A model generated the notes under the pieces. That model was not told where the DNA came from and did not search any database. It saw only the letters and a list, made by a program, of their open reading frames with translations. Made by a program: the position numbers and the translations under genes. Shown here one piece after another: positions 16,546-26,651 of a DNA stretch of 58,350 bases; positions within the stretch are counted from its first letter, which is position 1, and every line of letters starts with the position of its first letter. The stretch lies in contig NZ_JAQSEA010000091.1 of the NCBI RefSeq assembly GCF_029946185.1, positions 1 to 58,350 of the forward strand, given 5' to 3'. The stretch comes from Prosthecobacter sp. GTDB lineage: Bacteria > Verrucomicrobiota > Verrucomicrobiia > Verrucomicrobiales > Verrucomicrobiaceae.

Positions 16546-18483
16546 ATGATGAAATGGATTCTGGTTTGCCTGCCCGCACTGTCTTTGATGGCGGATGATT
16601 TGACGGTGGAAACCAAACGGTTGCACCTTGGCAAGGCGGGACAGTTTGAGTGGGATGTGTATAAAGACCAAGCCGTGGACGCGGAGCGGTTGGAAAGGAA
16701 ATTTGAGGCGAAGGCGAATGCGACGGAGCAGACGCTTCGGCTCTGGCAGCGGGATGTGAAACTGACGTGGCCTGTGCTGTTGAACGGTCGCAAGCTGGGC
16801 AAACTGGTGACGGCCGAAACGGCAATGGAGAGCCTGCTGGCGATCCCCACGGGAACTTTGCGTGAGGGTGAGAACGTTTTGGTGATCGAAGCGCCTGCGG
16901 GGCTGGATGACATCGAAGTGGGGCCGGTCTTCATTGCTGCGAAGCCGATGGTGGAGGTGATGAGCGGTTCGCAGATGGAGGTGATGGTGACGGATGGCGA
17001 AACGGGGGCGGGACTGCCATGCCGGCTGACTTTGACGAGAAAAGACGGGACGCTGCAGCCGCTGTGGGCGGAACCTGCGGCTGAGGTGGCGGTGCGCATT
17101 GGCGTGGTTTACACGCGGCATGGCAAGGCTACTCTGTCGCTACCGCCGGGAGACTACATCCTGCATGCGGGACGTGGTTTTGAATGGAGCGCGGGGCGTG
17201 CGGAGATTACGGTGCGTGCGGGTGAGACGAAGCAGGTGGCGCTGCAACTGCGGCGTGAGGTGCCGACGGTGGGCTGGATCGCGGCGGACAGCCACATTCA
17301 CACGCTGACGCATAGCGGGCATGGCGATGCGAAGATCGAGGAACGCATGCTGACGATTGCGGGGGAGGGGATCGAGCTGGCGATTGCGACGGATCACAAT
17401 CATCACACGGACTATGCGCCGAGCGCGGCGAGCATGGGCGTGGCGCAGCGCTTCACGCCGGTGATTGGCAATGAGGTGACGACGAAGCACGGGCACTTCA
17501 ATGCATTCCCGATTGAACCGGGTGCCCGGGTGGTGAACCACCAACAGGAGGACTGGGCGAAGCTGATACCCGAGATCCGTGCGACACCGGGAGTGAAGGT
17601 CATCACGCTGAATCATCCGCGTGACCTGCACAGCGGCTTCATTCCGCTCGGCGGCATGCAGTTCAATCCAAAGACGGGCAGGCATCGTCAGGCAGACGCG
17701 CTGGACATTGATGCGATGGAGGTGGTCACCTCGGCGGCGATGCAGTCGGACATTCATCTACTGTATCGGGACTGGTTTGCGTTGCTGAACCGTGGGCATC
17801 GCATCGCGGCGATTGCATCGAGTGACAGCCATGATGTGAACCGCTTCATTGTGGGGCAGGGGCGCACGTATGTGGCTGCAAAGGATGGGGACGTGGCGAA
17901 TCTTGATCTCGATGAAGTCTGGCGCAGCTACAAAGAGGGGCGGCTGCTGGTGAGTCTCGGGCTGCTGGCTCAGGTGAAGGTGAATGACAAGTTCACAGTC
18001 GGCGATCTGGCTACGGGGCTGGCGGAGAGCATCAAGGTGGAGGCGACTGTCTATGGCCCGGCGTGGACGCAGGCAGATCGCATCGAACTCTTTGCGAATG
18101 GCATTTTGATTCGGGAACAGAAGATCGAGCACGACCATCGTGCGGGTGAAAAGGCACGCATTGTCTGGCAGATACCGAAACCGGCGCACGATGTGCATCT
18201 GGTGGTGATCGCGACGGGGCCGGGGATCACCGAGCCGTTCTGGGAGATTCCACGTCCGTATCAACCGACCAGCAAGACCTTTGTGCCGCGTGTGGTGGGA
18301 TCGACAAACCCGATCTGGCTGGACGCGAACGGTGATGGCCGGTTTGAGCCGGCGGTTGCCATCGCCCAACGATTGCTTCAGGCAAGCGGGGGAGATCGCG
18401 CAAAGCTTCAGGAGGCTTTGAAGAACTGCGATGAAGCCGTGGCCGTGCAGGTGGAATCGCTGATGGCGAAAAGTGATCAATGA
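16546..18483 (+). CDS. CehA/McbA family metallohydrolase (PHP-like domain), secreted
   Basis: 645 residues with a short signal peptide (MMKWILVCLPALSLMA). The N-terminal part (about 20-240) is beta-rich. The PHP-type metal centre starts at DSHIHTLTHSGHGD near residue 250, followed by LAIATDHNHHTDY, GNEVTTKHGHFNAFP, ITLNHPRD and IASSDSHDVNR, which together supply the His/Asp/Glu metal ligands. The family is named after carbaryl hydrolases CehA and McbA; most members have unknown ester or phosphoester substrates. The C-terminal region includes a DANGDGRFEPA calcium-like loop. The next gene starts 40 bp downstream and is likely co-transcribed. Confidence 0.85.
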   Translation: MMKWILVCLPALSLMADDLTVETKRLHLGKAGQFEWDVYKDQAVDAERLERKFEAKANATEQTLRLWQRDVKLTWPVLLNGRKLGKLVTAETAMESLLAIPTGTLREGENVLVIEAPAGLDDIEVGPVFIAAKPMVEVMSGSQMEVMVTDGETGAGLPCRLTLTRKDGTLQPLWAEPAAEVAVRIGVVYTRHGKATLSLPPGDYILHAGRGFEWSAGRAEITVRAGETKQVALQLRREVPTVGWIAADSHIHTLTHSGHGDAKIEERMLTIAGEGIELAIATDHNHHTDYAPSAASMGVAQRFTPVIGNEVTTKHGHFNAFPIEPGARVVNHQQEDWAKLIPEIRATPGVKVITLNHPRDLHSGFIPLGGMQFNPKTGRHRQADALDIDAMEVVTSAAMQSDIHLLYRDWFALLNRGHRIAAIASSDSHDVNRFIVGQGRTYVAAKDGDVANLDLDEVWRSYKEGRLLVSLGLLAQVKVNDKFTVGDLATGLAESIKVEATVYGPAWTQADRIELFANGILIREQKIEHDHRAGEKARIVWQIPKPAHDVHLVVIATGPGITEPFWEIPRPYQPTSKTFVPRVVGSTNPIWLDANGDGRFEPAVAIAQRLLQASGGDRAKLQEALKNCDEAVAVQVESLMAKSDQ

Positions 18484-18523
18484 TCTTGTCCAAAGACGTT
18501 CTCAATCTGACTACTGTATGATC

Positions 18524-19945
18524 ATGAGCACTCCGAACTCTTCACCTGACCTCAAACGCCGTTCCTTTCTGCGCGCCGCATTCTCCGGTGCGCTCGTCAC
18601 ACCGGGAGTGATGAATGCTGCGGAGGTTGAGAAGGCCATTGCGGGGCAGTTTCATGAGCCTGCACAGGATCTGCCACTGGCGGAGGATGCGGATGTGATT
18701 GTCTGCGGTGCTGGACCGGCGGGCATTGCGGCTGCGATCACGGCGGCGCGTGCAGGGGCGAAGGTGCGGGTGTTTGAATGGCGCGGCTGCCTCGGTGGTG
18801 TGTGGACGGCGGGCCTGCTGGGCTACCTGCTGGATTTTGACAAGCCGGGCTTCAATCAGGAATTGCTGAAGCGAATGGACGAGCGCGAAATGCGGCGTGG
18901 CACCAGCAAGGGCAGTGTGGTCTATGAGCCTGAAGGAATGAAACTGCTGCTGGAGGAGATGTTCGTTGAAGCAGGCATCAAGTTCCAGTTTCACACGAAA
19001 GTCTGCGCGGCCTACCGCGAAGGGAAACGGCTCACGACCATCGTGACCGAGTCGAAGTCAGGACGGCAGGCCTGGAAAGCGCCCGTGTTCATTGACACGA
19101 CGGGCGATGGTGATCTCGGAGCATTGGCGGGTTGTGCCTTTGAATATGGTGAGGCAGACTCCTGCCCCTGCCAGCCGATGTCGCTCAATGCGCTGCTGGT
19201 GTGCAAAGACGCCAAGGCGCTGGAGGCCTTCATTCACAAGTCAAACCCGACCAAGGCGGATGGCCTTTCAAAAGACGCGTTCCTTGCGGAGATCAAACGC
19301 ACTGAGCACTTCCCCTCGTATGCGAAACCGACGCTGTGGCAGGTCCGGGACAATCTGCTGCTGGTGATGATGAATCACCAGTATGGCGTGCCGTGCTTCG
19401 ATGCCGCGAAGATCACTGAAGCCACGGTGATGGCCCGCATGGAGATGAACAAAATCGTGAACGGTCTGCGCAAGCTCGGCGGGCCGTGGGATGGCCTGCA
19501 AATCGCCGCGACGGCGGAGCAGATTGGTGTGCGTGACGGACGGCGCATTGCGGGACGCTACACGGTGAGCAAGGACGATGTGATCACCGGTGCGCGCTAT
19601 GATGATGCTGTGGTGAGGCCTACCTTCAGCGTGGACATTCATGCGCTGAGTGCGGAGATGAACAAGAAGTCGGCTTACAGCAATGCGGGAGTCAAAGTGA
19701 AGCCGTATGACATTCCGCTGCGTGCCCTGATCGCGAAGGATGTGGATGGCTTGATGATGGCCGGGCGCAATATCAGCGGCGATTTCATTGCGCATGCAAG
19801 CTATCGCGTGACTGGAAACTCGGTGGCGATGGGTGAGGCCGCAGGTGTGACTGCGGCGCTGGCAGCCACGACGAAACGCCTGCCGCATGATGTGCCCTGG
19901 AGCGAGGCCGAGGCCAAGCTGAAGGCACTGGGGCAGCGGGTGTAG
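18524..19945 (+). CDS. Tat-exported FAD-dependent oxidoreductase
   Basis: About 473 residues from the ATG at 18524 (a second ATG two codons earlier is possible). The N-terminus has a twin-arginine signal, KRRSFLRAAFSGALV, so the protein is exported folded with its cofactor. A Rossmann FAD-binding motif DVIVCGAGPAGIAAAITAA lies near residue 60, then a GCLGGVWTAG segment, FIDTTGDGDLGALAG near residue 195, and a C-terminal SYRVTGNSVAMGEAAG. This is the FAD_oxidored type common in PVC bacteria, of unknown substrate. It follows the CehA-like gene and may share its promoter. Confidence 0.85.
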   Translation: MSTPNSSPDLKRRSFLRAAFSGALVTPGVMNAAEVEKAIAGQFHEPAQDLPLAEDADVIVCGAGPAGIAAAITAARAGAKVRVFEWRGCLGGVWTAGLLGYLLDFDKPGFNQELLKRMDEREMRRGTSKGSVVYEPEGMKLLLEEMFVEAGIKFQFHTKVCAAYREGKRLTTIVTESKSGRQAWKAPVFIDTTGDGDLGALAGCAFEYGEADSCPCQPMSLNALLVCKDAKALEAFIHKSNPTKADGLSKDAFLAEIKRTEHFPSYAKPTLWQVRDNLLLVMMNHQYGVPCFDAAKITEATVMARMEMNKIVNGLRKLGGPWDGLQIAATAEQIGVRDGRRIAGRYTVSKDDVITGARYDDAVVRPTFSVDIHALSAEMNKKSAYSNAGVKVKPYDIPLRALIAKDVDGLMMAGRNISGDFIAHASYRVTGNSVAMGEAAGVTAALAATTKRLPHDVPWSEAEAKLKALGQRV

Positions 19946-19992
19946 CTGGATTGGGCAAAATGCGGGAGCTGTGTGTTTGCAGGCGGGGTGGT

Positions 19993-20012
19993 CCACGCTC
20001 TGGCGAACGCGG
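19993..20012. repeat. Possible REP-like hairpin
   Basis: CCACGCTC and GAACGCGG flank TGGC; the arms pair over eight positions if G-U wobbles are allowed. It abuts the stop codon of the minus-strand gene at 20013. It resembles extragenic palindromes that accompany REP-type transposases, one of which ends this window, but only one copy was noticed here. Confidence 0.3.
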
Positions 20013-20354
20013 CTACGGGGGCAACTTGCCGGTGCGCTTGCGCTTTGCTTCCTGTTTGAGAAACAGCGGTTCCAGATTTTCGCGAATCCAGGTGAAGGCG
20101 GCTTCCTGGCCTTCGCGTTGATAGATGACGCCGATGTCGGCTTCAACGGCGGTGGGATTGCCGGTGCAGGAGAGGAACTGGTTGCAGGTGAAGCGCGTCT
20201 TCATCTCGGCGTCCACCTTGCCCTGTTGCTTGAGGATGAGGCTGCGGACGTAGAGTTCCAGAACGGCATCGCCAATCCAGGCGTTTTCGCGGAGGCGCTG
20301 AGTGAGGTCGAGGTCTGGGGTGGATGGCATGGAGGTGGCATCCAGAGCAAGCAT
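20013..20354 (-). CDS. Single-domain ribonuclease III-like protein (Mini-III-like)
   Basis: 113 residues. The sequence WIGDAVLELYVRSLI (residues about 26-40) matches the RNase III motif around the first catalytic Asp, and AVEADIGVIYQREG (about 69-82) matches the second acidic cluster, where the catalytic Glu of RNase III lies (EA-IG-IY pattern). There is no double-stranded-RNA-binding domain, as in Mini-RNase III, which matures 23S rRNA in Bacillus. It is shorter than a typical Mini-III (about 130-145 residues). The start could also be the ATG at 20330. No neighbour suggests a substrate. Confidence 0.65.
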   Translation of the reverse strand: MLALDATSMPSTPDLDLTQRLRENAWIGDAVLELYVRSLILKQQGKVDAEMKTRFTCNQFLSCTGNPTAVEADIGVIYQREGQEAAFTWIRENLEPLFLKQEAKRKRTGKLPP

Positions 20355-20375
20355 TGAAGCGAGTTCAACCGGGGA

Positions 20376-20570
20376 TCACTTGGTGGTGGCCGGCGTCAGA
20401 TGGAATGACAGCCCGGTATGGGTGAGTTTGTGATGGGAGAGTTCGGCGCAGCGCCGCAGGGTATCATTCACGAGAACGTTTTTGAGGGACACCGTGAGGT
20501 GTGCTGTCTCATCACCACCGGGTTTGAGGACGATGTTGATCCCGCTTGGAGGCAAAGAGCTGTTTTCACG
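20376..20570 (-). pseudogene. Decayed STN/secretin-N-like fragment
   Basis: On the minus strand a 64-codon frame between two stops encodes SGINIVLKPGGDE, then LTVSLKNVLVNDTLRRCAEL. This matches the pattern of STN or secretin N-terminal modules (xNIVxxP...VTLxLKxVxxxxALxxIAE). There is no ATG at its head; an in-frame TGA at 20571-20573 interrupts what appears to be the same reading frame upstream, and the frame ends in TGA at 20376-20378. It looks like a remnant of a larger secreted-protein gene. It explains part of the 426-bp gap before gap; the rest holds only the gap promoter. Confidence 0.45.
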
Positions 20571-20716
20571 TCAAAGCCGAGAGCCTGTCAAAGCTATGCC
20601 TCCCAGCAAGGAGTCCTCTGCGACGACTTTGTCCAGCAGGACAGATTCAGGTGAAATAAGGCAGGCGCAGGCATTTGGAGAAGCCTATTCCGGCCCGAAT
20701 CCTGCTGCCTCGGCGG

Positions 20717-21830
<1,114 letters not shown>

Positions 21831-21863
21831 TCTAAACGAACACAGCAACCTTCAAAGCCTTCG

Positions 21864-21894
21864 ACGGGCCGGCTCACCTGAGCCGGCCCGTTTT
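21864..21894 (+). terminator. Rho-independent terminator after gap
   Basis: A 12-bp perfect stem (ACGGGCCGGCTC, 21864-21875, with its complement at 21880-21891) has a 4-nt loop and is followed by TTTT. It lies 33 bp after the gap stop codon. Confidence 0.85.
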
Positions 21895-21948
21895 GTGTAC
21901 TTGCTCATCCACCCACTTTCCCATGCATCTCTTTTTCTGCTTTCAACC

Positions 21949-23121
21949 ATGTCTCTGTTTTCTCAACTGCACCTGCTGCCCAGACCCTTCTGGGTTCTCG
22001 TAGGCGCTACTTTCGTCAACCGGTTTGGCGTTTTCGTCGTGCCGTTTCTGGCGCTCTTCATCACGCGGAATGGCAATACGGCGACGCAGGCTGGTTACGC
22101 CGTGGCTGCATACTCATTAGGCGGATTTATTGCCGCCTGGATCGGTGGTTGGATGGCCGACCGCCTGGGCCGGAATGTCACCATGGCGGTTTCAGCGCTC
22201 GCGGGCGCGGGGTGCATGATCGCGATGTCCCAGGCGGTGGACTGGCGTGCGCTGGCTGCACTGGCCTTCATCACTGGGGCCATTTATGAGGCGGGGAGTC
22301 CGGCCAGCGCGGCACTGGTGCAGGACATCGTGCCGCCGGAGCACCGCGTCATCGCTTATGCGGTGCAGCGGTTTGCGGTCAATCTCGCGTGGTCTCTTGG
22401 GCCGGCGACGGCGGGTTTCCTGGCGGAGTATTCGTTCTTCTGGCTCTTCGTGGTGGATGCTGCCACCTCGTTTTTCTTTGGCATCATTGCGTGGGTGTTT
22501 TTACCGCGAGGCAGACGCACGGCGCGCGAGCACGCGGGTTGGGGGCATGCGTGGCAGTCGATTCGGAGCAATCACGCGTTTCTCGCGTTGTTTGGCGCGT
22601 GCCTTTGCACGGCATGGATCTTCCGGCAGACGAACACCACCTTCCCGCTGCATTTCGAGCGCAATGGCCTGCCGCTGCACTGGTGCGGCCTCGTGCTCGC
22701 CATGAATGGCGTGATGATCTGCCTGTTTGAAGTGCCGCTGGCGGCGGGGTTGCGCCTGTGGCCGGTGAAACTGGTGCTCGCGATTGGCTACATCTTGATG
22801 GGGGCCAGTTTCCTCACATTCCTTGTCAGTGGCTCGCTCACCGCATTCGTGCTGATGATGATCGTGTTCACCTTCGGTGAGATGTCCGCGTTTTCGCGGC
22901 AGCAGGCTTACTCGGCGAGCCTCGCACCCGAAGATATGCGTGGACGTTATGTCGGCTTTCTCAGCTTGGCATGGTGCGCGGGTAGCACCGCCAGTTCCGC
23001 GCTCGGCATGTCGCTCTATGATCATCACCCCACGGTGCTGTGGGGACTGAATGCTGCGCTTGGCATCGTGGCGGCGCTTTTCATTCTCTACACCCGCAAA
23101 ACCCGACCGCATGAATCCTGA
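21949..23121 (+). CDS. Major facilitator superfamily transporter
   Basis: About 390 residues starting at the ATG at 21949 (MSLFSQLHLLP); the frame opens earlier, but that part overlaps the terminator region. About twelve hydrophobic segments are visible, and the MFS loop 2-3 signature appears as GGWMADRLGRNV near residue 66. The pattern fits a drug/H+ antiporter-like efflux carrier, but the substrate is unknown. It overlaps the downstream rarD-like gene by 11 bp, so the two transporters are probably one operon. Confidence 0.88.
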   Translation: MSLFSQLHLLPRPFWVLVGATFVNRFGVFVVPFLALFITRNGNTATQAGYAVAAYSLGGFIAAWIGGWMADRLGRNVTMAVSALAGAGCMIAMSQAVDWRALAALAFITGAIYEAGSPASAALVQDIVPPEHRVIAYAVQRFAVNLAWSLGPATAGFLAEYSFFWLFVVDAATSFFFGIIAWVFLPRGRRTAREHAGWGHAWQSIRSNHAFLALFGACLCTAWIFRQTNTTFPLHFERNGLPLHWCGLVLAMNGVMICLFEVPLAAGLRLWPVKLVLAIGYILMGASFLTFLVSGSLTAFVLMMIVFTFGEMSAFSRQQAYSASLAPEDMRGRYVGFLSLAWCAGSTASSALGMSLYDHHPTVLWGLNAALGIVAALFILYTRKTRPHES

Positions 23122-24001
23122 AAAACCACCCACCAACGCAGTGCTCAGTGCTGTGGTCGCCTTTGGCCTGTGGGGCGTGCTGCCGGTGTATTGGAAACAG
23201 CTCGGTCATCTCGGCAGCGGTGTGGCGCTGTCTCAGCGTGTCGTGTGGACGCTGGCCATCGTGCTACCCCTGCTGATGCTGCGAGGTGAGTGGTCGGGCT
23301 TCATGCGCTCATTGCGGGACGCGCGTCTGCTCAAAGCGCATGTGTGGTCCGCGTTCTTGCTCGCCATCAACTGGGGCGTCTTCGTCTGGGCGGCGCAGCA
23401 TGGGCGGATTCTTGATTGCAGCCTCGGCTACTTCATCAATCCGCTGCTGAATGTGCTCATCGGCAGCCGATTGTTTGGCGAGCGTTTGTCGCGGTTGCAA
23501 AGGCTCAGCATTGCCGCCGCTGCTTTGGGTGTGTTGACGCAGTTGCTGCAGTTGGGGAGGTTTCCCTGGATTGGCCTGATGCTGGCAGTGAGCTTTGCGC
23601 TCTATGGCCTCGCGCGGCGGCGTTCGCCGCTTGGCTCATTGCCGGGACTTGCGGTGGAAACCGTTGTCGGCATCCCGGTGGCGGTGATCTATTTGATCTG
23701 GGCGCAGCAGAGCGGTTTGCCCATCTGGGGGACGGCTTCGGCGCATGATCTGCTGCTCATCGTGGGACTTGGCGTCATCACGACAATTCCGCTGCTGGGT
23801 TTCGCACATGGTGCACGGCAACTGCCTTTCGCCTTGCTTGGCGTGCTGCAATTCCTCGCGCCCACCGGTCAGTTCATGGTGGGAGCTTTCGTGTATCACG
23901 AGCCCGTCAGCAGCGCGTCGTTGGTGTCGTTTGGCCTGATCTGGCTCGGCGTGCTGCTGTTTTGCAGTGATCTGTGGCTGCGGAAACCAGCCAAGGCCTG
24001 A
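23111..24001 (+). CDS. rarD: EamA-family transporter, RarD type
   Basis: 296 residues from the ATG at 23111. It has ten predicted transmembrane helices in two EamA halves. RarD-type signatures are GLWGVLPVYWKQL at the N-terminus and GYFINPLLNVLIGSRLFGERL near residue 105-125. RarD proteins are inner-membrane permeases of uncertain substrate (named for chloramphenicol sensitivity). It overlaps the MFS gene by 11 bp and converges on ddl with a 6-bp gap. Confidence 0.88.
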   Translation: MNPEKPPTNAVLSAVVAFGLWGVLPVYWKQLGHLGSGVALSQRVVWTLAIVLPLLMLRGEWSGFMRSLRDARLLKAHVWSAFLLAINWGVFVWAAQHGRILDCSLGYFINPLLNVLIGSRLFGERLSRLQRLSIAAAALGVLTQLLQLGRFPWIGLMLAVSFALYGLARRRSPLGSLPGLAVETVVGIPVAVIYLIWAQQSGLPIWGTASAHDLLLIVGLGVITTIPLLGFAHGARQLPFALLGVLQFLAPTGQFMVGAFVYHEPVSSASLVSFGLIWLGVLLFCSDLWLRKPAKA

Positions 24002-24007
24002 GGGATC

Positions 24008-24931
24008 TCAGGGCCTGGCGGCAATCGACAATTGGATGATCTTAGCGCACAGATCCGGGAACTCGATGCCCACGGCCTTCGCGGCCTTGGGCAGCAGGCT
24101 GCTGCTGGTCATGCCGGGTATGGTGTTCACTTCGAGCACGAAGGGGGCTTGGTCGCTGTCACGCAGCATGACATCCACTCGGCCATAGACTTCGGTGCCG
24201 CAGGAACGGAAGGCTTTCATCGCAGCGTCCTGCACGGCCTTGGTCACCTCTGGGCTGAGGTCGGCGGGGCAGTTATAGTTCGTTTTGCCGGTGCCGCCCA
24301 TCCATGGGTACTTGTTGTTGATGTCGTAGAAGCCTTCGACTGGCTCGATGTGAATGATCGGCAGCACCTGATCGCCGAGAATACCGATCGTCAGTTCTTT
24401 GCCGGACACATAGTCTTCGATCAGGGTGTCATGGCCAAATTTTTTCGCGTCTTCAATGGCGGCATCCAGCTCTGCCTGGTCATGGCAGATGTGCACGCCG
24501 ACGCTGGAACCCTCGCGTGGTGGTTTGACGACGAGCGGCATGGAGATCGCCAGCGGCTGGCTGCCATCCAGCGGATAGGTCTGCGAAAGCGGTGTCGGCA
24601 CGCCGGCGGCAATGAAGCGCTCCTTGCTCAGGAGTTTGTCGAACGCAATGCGGCTGCTGACCACGCCTGCACCCGTGTAGGGAATGCCGCGCTTTTCCAG
24701 AATGGCCTGAATCTGACCGTCCTCGCCGAAGGTGCCATGAATCAGGTTCATGGCGATGAACACATCCTCCGGCACTTCGAAGTCCGGGCCGGTGACATCC
24801 ACTTCGATGACAATGGCCCCCTTGCTGCGAAGCGCCTCAGCGACGCTTTCGGCGGTCTTGAGTGAAACTTTGCGTTCGGAACCGGGGCCACCCATGAGGA
24901 GGGCGATTTTCTTGTTCGTGAGGTCGAGCAT
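24008..24931 (-). CDS. ddl: D-alanine--D-alanine ligase
   Basis: 307 residues. It joins two D-Ala with ATP hydrolysis for peptidoglycan precursor synthesis, in the cytoplasm. ATP-grasp features are IALLMGGPGSERKVS at the N-terminus, HGTFGEDGQIQ near residue 65, VVKPPREGSSVGVH near residue 136, EDYVSGKELTIG, and the metal-binding FVLEVNTIPGMTSSSLLP near residue 266. It is divergent from a D-aminoacylase-like gene (87 bp between), which hints at linked D-amino-acid metabolism. Confidence 0.97.
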   Translation of the reverse strand: MLDLTNKKIALLMGGPGSERKVSLKTAESVAEALRSKGAIVIEVDVTGPDFEVPEDVFIAMNLIHGTFGEDGQIQAILEKRGIPYTGAGVVSSRIAFDKLLSKERFIAAGVPTPLSQTYPLDGSQPLAISMPLVVKPPREGSSVGVHICHDQAELDAAIEDAKKFGHDTLIEDYVSGKELTIGILGDQVLPIIHIEPVEGFYDINNKYPWMGGTGKTNYNCPADLSPEVTKAVQDAAMKAFRSCGTEVYGRVDVMLRDSDQAPFVLEVNTIPGMTSSSLLPKAAKAVGIEFPDLCAKIIQLSIAARP

Positions 24932-25018
24932 GGTGTGCAGATATGGAATGCGGAGGCCGGGTTGGCAAAAGGAATCCTGGCAATGTCCGTGCCATCAGTC
25001 ACGTCTTTCCCTATCACC

Positions 25019-26578
25019 ATGAAACTTGGCCTCTCCCTCGCCTGCCTGCTCGCCGGTTCCGTCTTCGGGGCGGATTTCGATCTTCTCATCAAGAATGCAC
25101 AAATCGCGGATGGCAGCGGTGGCCCGCTGGAGCATGGCAGTATTGCGGTGAAGGGCGGTCGCATCGTGGCGGTGGGGCGGGTGAAAGGCTCCGCTGATGC
25201 GATCATTGATGCCGGTGGAAAAGTTGCCGCCCCCGGTTTCATCGACGTCCACACCCACTCGGAAGACATCTGCCTCATCCCGGTGGCGGAGAATTTTCTG
25301 CGCATGGGCGTCACGACCATCATCACCGGCAACTGCGGTCATTCACGCACGGACGTGGCGAAGTTTTTCCAGGAGATCGAGGAATCCAAAGTCGCTCTCA
25401 ATGTGGCCACGCTGATCGGTCACGGTTCTGTACGTGAGCAGGGCATGGGCGGCAGTTTCATCCGTGCGCCGAATGCTGAGCAACTCGCTGCGATGGAAGG
25501 ATTCGTCGAACAGGCGATGAAGGATGGAGCGGTCGGATTGAGCACAGGTCTGATCTATGTGCCAGGCTCATTTGCCAAGACGGATGAGCTTATTGCGCTG
25601 GCGAAAATCGCCGCCGCCCATGACGGCATTTACGTCAGCCATATGCGCTACGAGACGACGCGTATTTTTCAGGCGCTCGACGAACTCATTCGCATTGCTA
25701 GGGAGGCCAAGATCCGCGCTGAAGTCTCCCATATCAAGCTCTCCGGCCCCAGCGCCTGGGGCAAGGCCAAGGAGGTGCTCAAGGTGCTCGACGAGGCGCG
25801 GGCTGCTGGTTTGAAAATCACTCAGGATCAATATGCCTATACCGCCTCCAGCACCGGCCTGCGCCAGACTCTGCCGGACAGCGCTCTGGAAGGCGAGCAT
25901 GCGGACTTCGTGGCCCGTGTTGCCGATCCGCAGAAGAAAGCCGCGATCATCGCCAGCATGGCCGAGATGCGCAGCCGCCAGGGGCGCAAGGATTACAGCT
26001 ACGCCGTGATCGCCCGCTGCAAGGCTGACCCGACGCTCAATGGCAAATCCATTCCTGAAGCCGCGAAGATGCGGCGCGGCGCAGACACTCTTGAAGACCA
26101 AATCGAAGTCATCCTTGAGATCGAAGCCCAAGGTGGTGCCAGCGCCATTTTTCACGGCATGAACGAAGACGATCTGCGCACCTTCCTGAAGCACCCGCTT
26201 ACCATGATCGCCAGCGATGGCGGCCCGCGTCGTCTCGGCGAGGACGTGCCGCATCCGCGCAGCTACGGCAACAACGCACGGGTGCTGGGCCGCTATGTGC
26301 GTGAACTGAAACTGACCACACTGTCCGAAGCCGTGCGCCGCATGACTTCATTGCCGGCGCAGACCTTTCAGCTCAAAGACCGTGGCGCGATCAAAGCGGG
26401 TGCCCATGCCGACATCGTGGTCTTTGATCCTGCCAAGGTCGGTGATTCTTCCACCTTCAGTGATCCCCACCATTACGCGGAGGGCTTCACTCATGTCATT
26501 GTGAACGGAGGCGTTACGATTCGGGACGGCAAGCTCACAGAGGTCCGGAACGGTGGCCCGCTGCGGATGGAGCGGTAG
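25019..26578 (+). CDS. N-acyl-D-amino-acid deacylase (D-aminoacylase family), secreted
   Basis: About 519 residues from the ATG at 25019, which begins a signal peptide (MKLGLSLACLLAGSVFGA); an upstream frame start at 24935 would destroy it. Amidohydrolase features are DLLIKNAQIADGSG, the metal motif FIDVHTHSED near residue 76, ITGNCGHSRTDV, YVSHMRYET, EVSHIKLSGP, and IASDGGPRRLG near residue 400 with the catalytic Asp. The C-terminal layout (KAGAHADIVVFDP) is typical. It likely releases D-amino acids from N-acyl forms; an exported location suggests scavenging. Divergent from ddl. Confidence 0.88.
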   Translation: MKLGLSLACLLAGSVFGADFDLLIKNAQIADGSGGPLEHGSIAVKGGRIVAVGRVKGSADAIIDAGGKVAAPGFIDVHTHSEDICLIPVAENFLRMGVTTIITGNCGHSRTDVAKFFQEIEESKVALNVATLIGHGSVREQGMGGSFIRAPNAEQLAAMEGFVEQAMKDGAVGLSTGLIYVPGSFAKTDELIALAKIAAAHDGIYVSHMRYETTRIFQALDELIRIAREAKIRAEVSHIKLSGPSAWGKAKEVLKVLDEARAAGLKITQDQYAYTASSTGLRQTLPDSALEGEHADFVARVADPQKKAAIIASMAEMRSRQGRKDYSYAVIARCKADPTLNGKSIPEAAKMRRGADTLEDQIEVILEIEAQGGASAIFHGMNEDDLRTFLKHPLTMIASDGGPRRLGEDVPHPRSYGNNARVLGRYVRELKLTTLSEAVRRMTSLPAQTFQLKDRGAIKAGAHADIVVFDPAKVGDSSTFSDPHHYAEGFTHVIVNGGVTIRDGKLTEVRNGGPLRMER

Positions 26579-26651
26579 CTCACAAATTGCTGGTGTCTGC
26601 TCCCAGAGGCGCTTTCCACGCTGCAGGCCCCGCACGCCCGCTAACAACAAA

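Noticed and set aside
16471-17121. N-terminal extension of the CBM9-like frame
   Set aside because: This part is antisense to the start of the CehA-like gene and is Arg/His/Pro-rich without similarity; the ATG at 16470 is used.
20418-20654. 78-codon plus-strand frame before gap
   Set aside because: The opposite strand shows a better explanation, an STN-like remnant; this frame has no similarity to any family I know.
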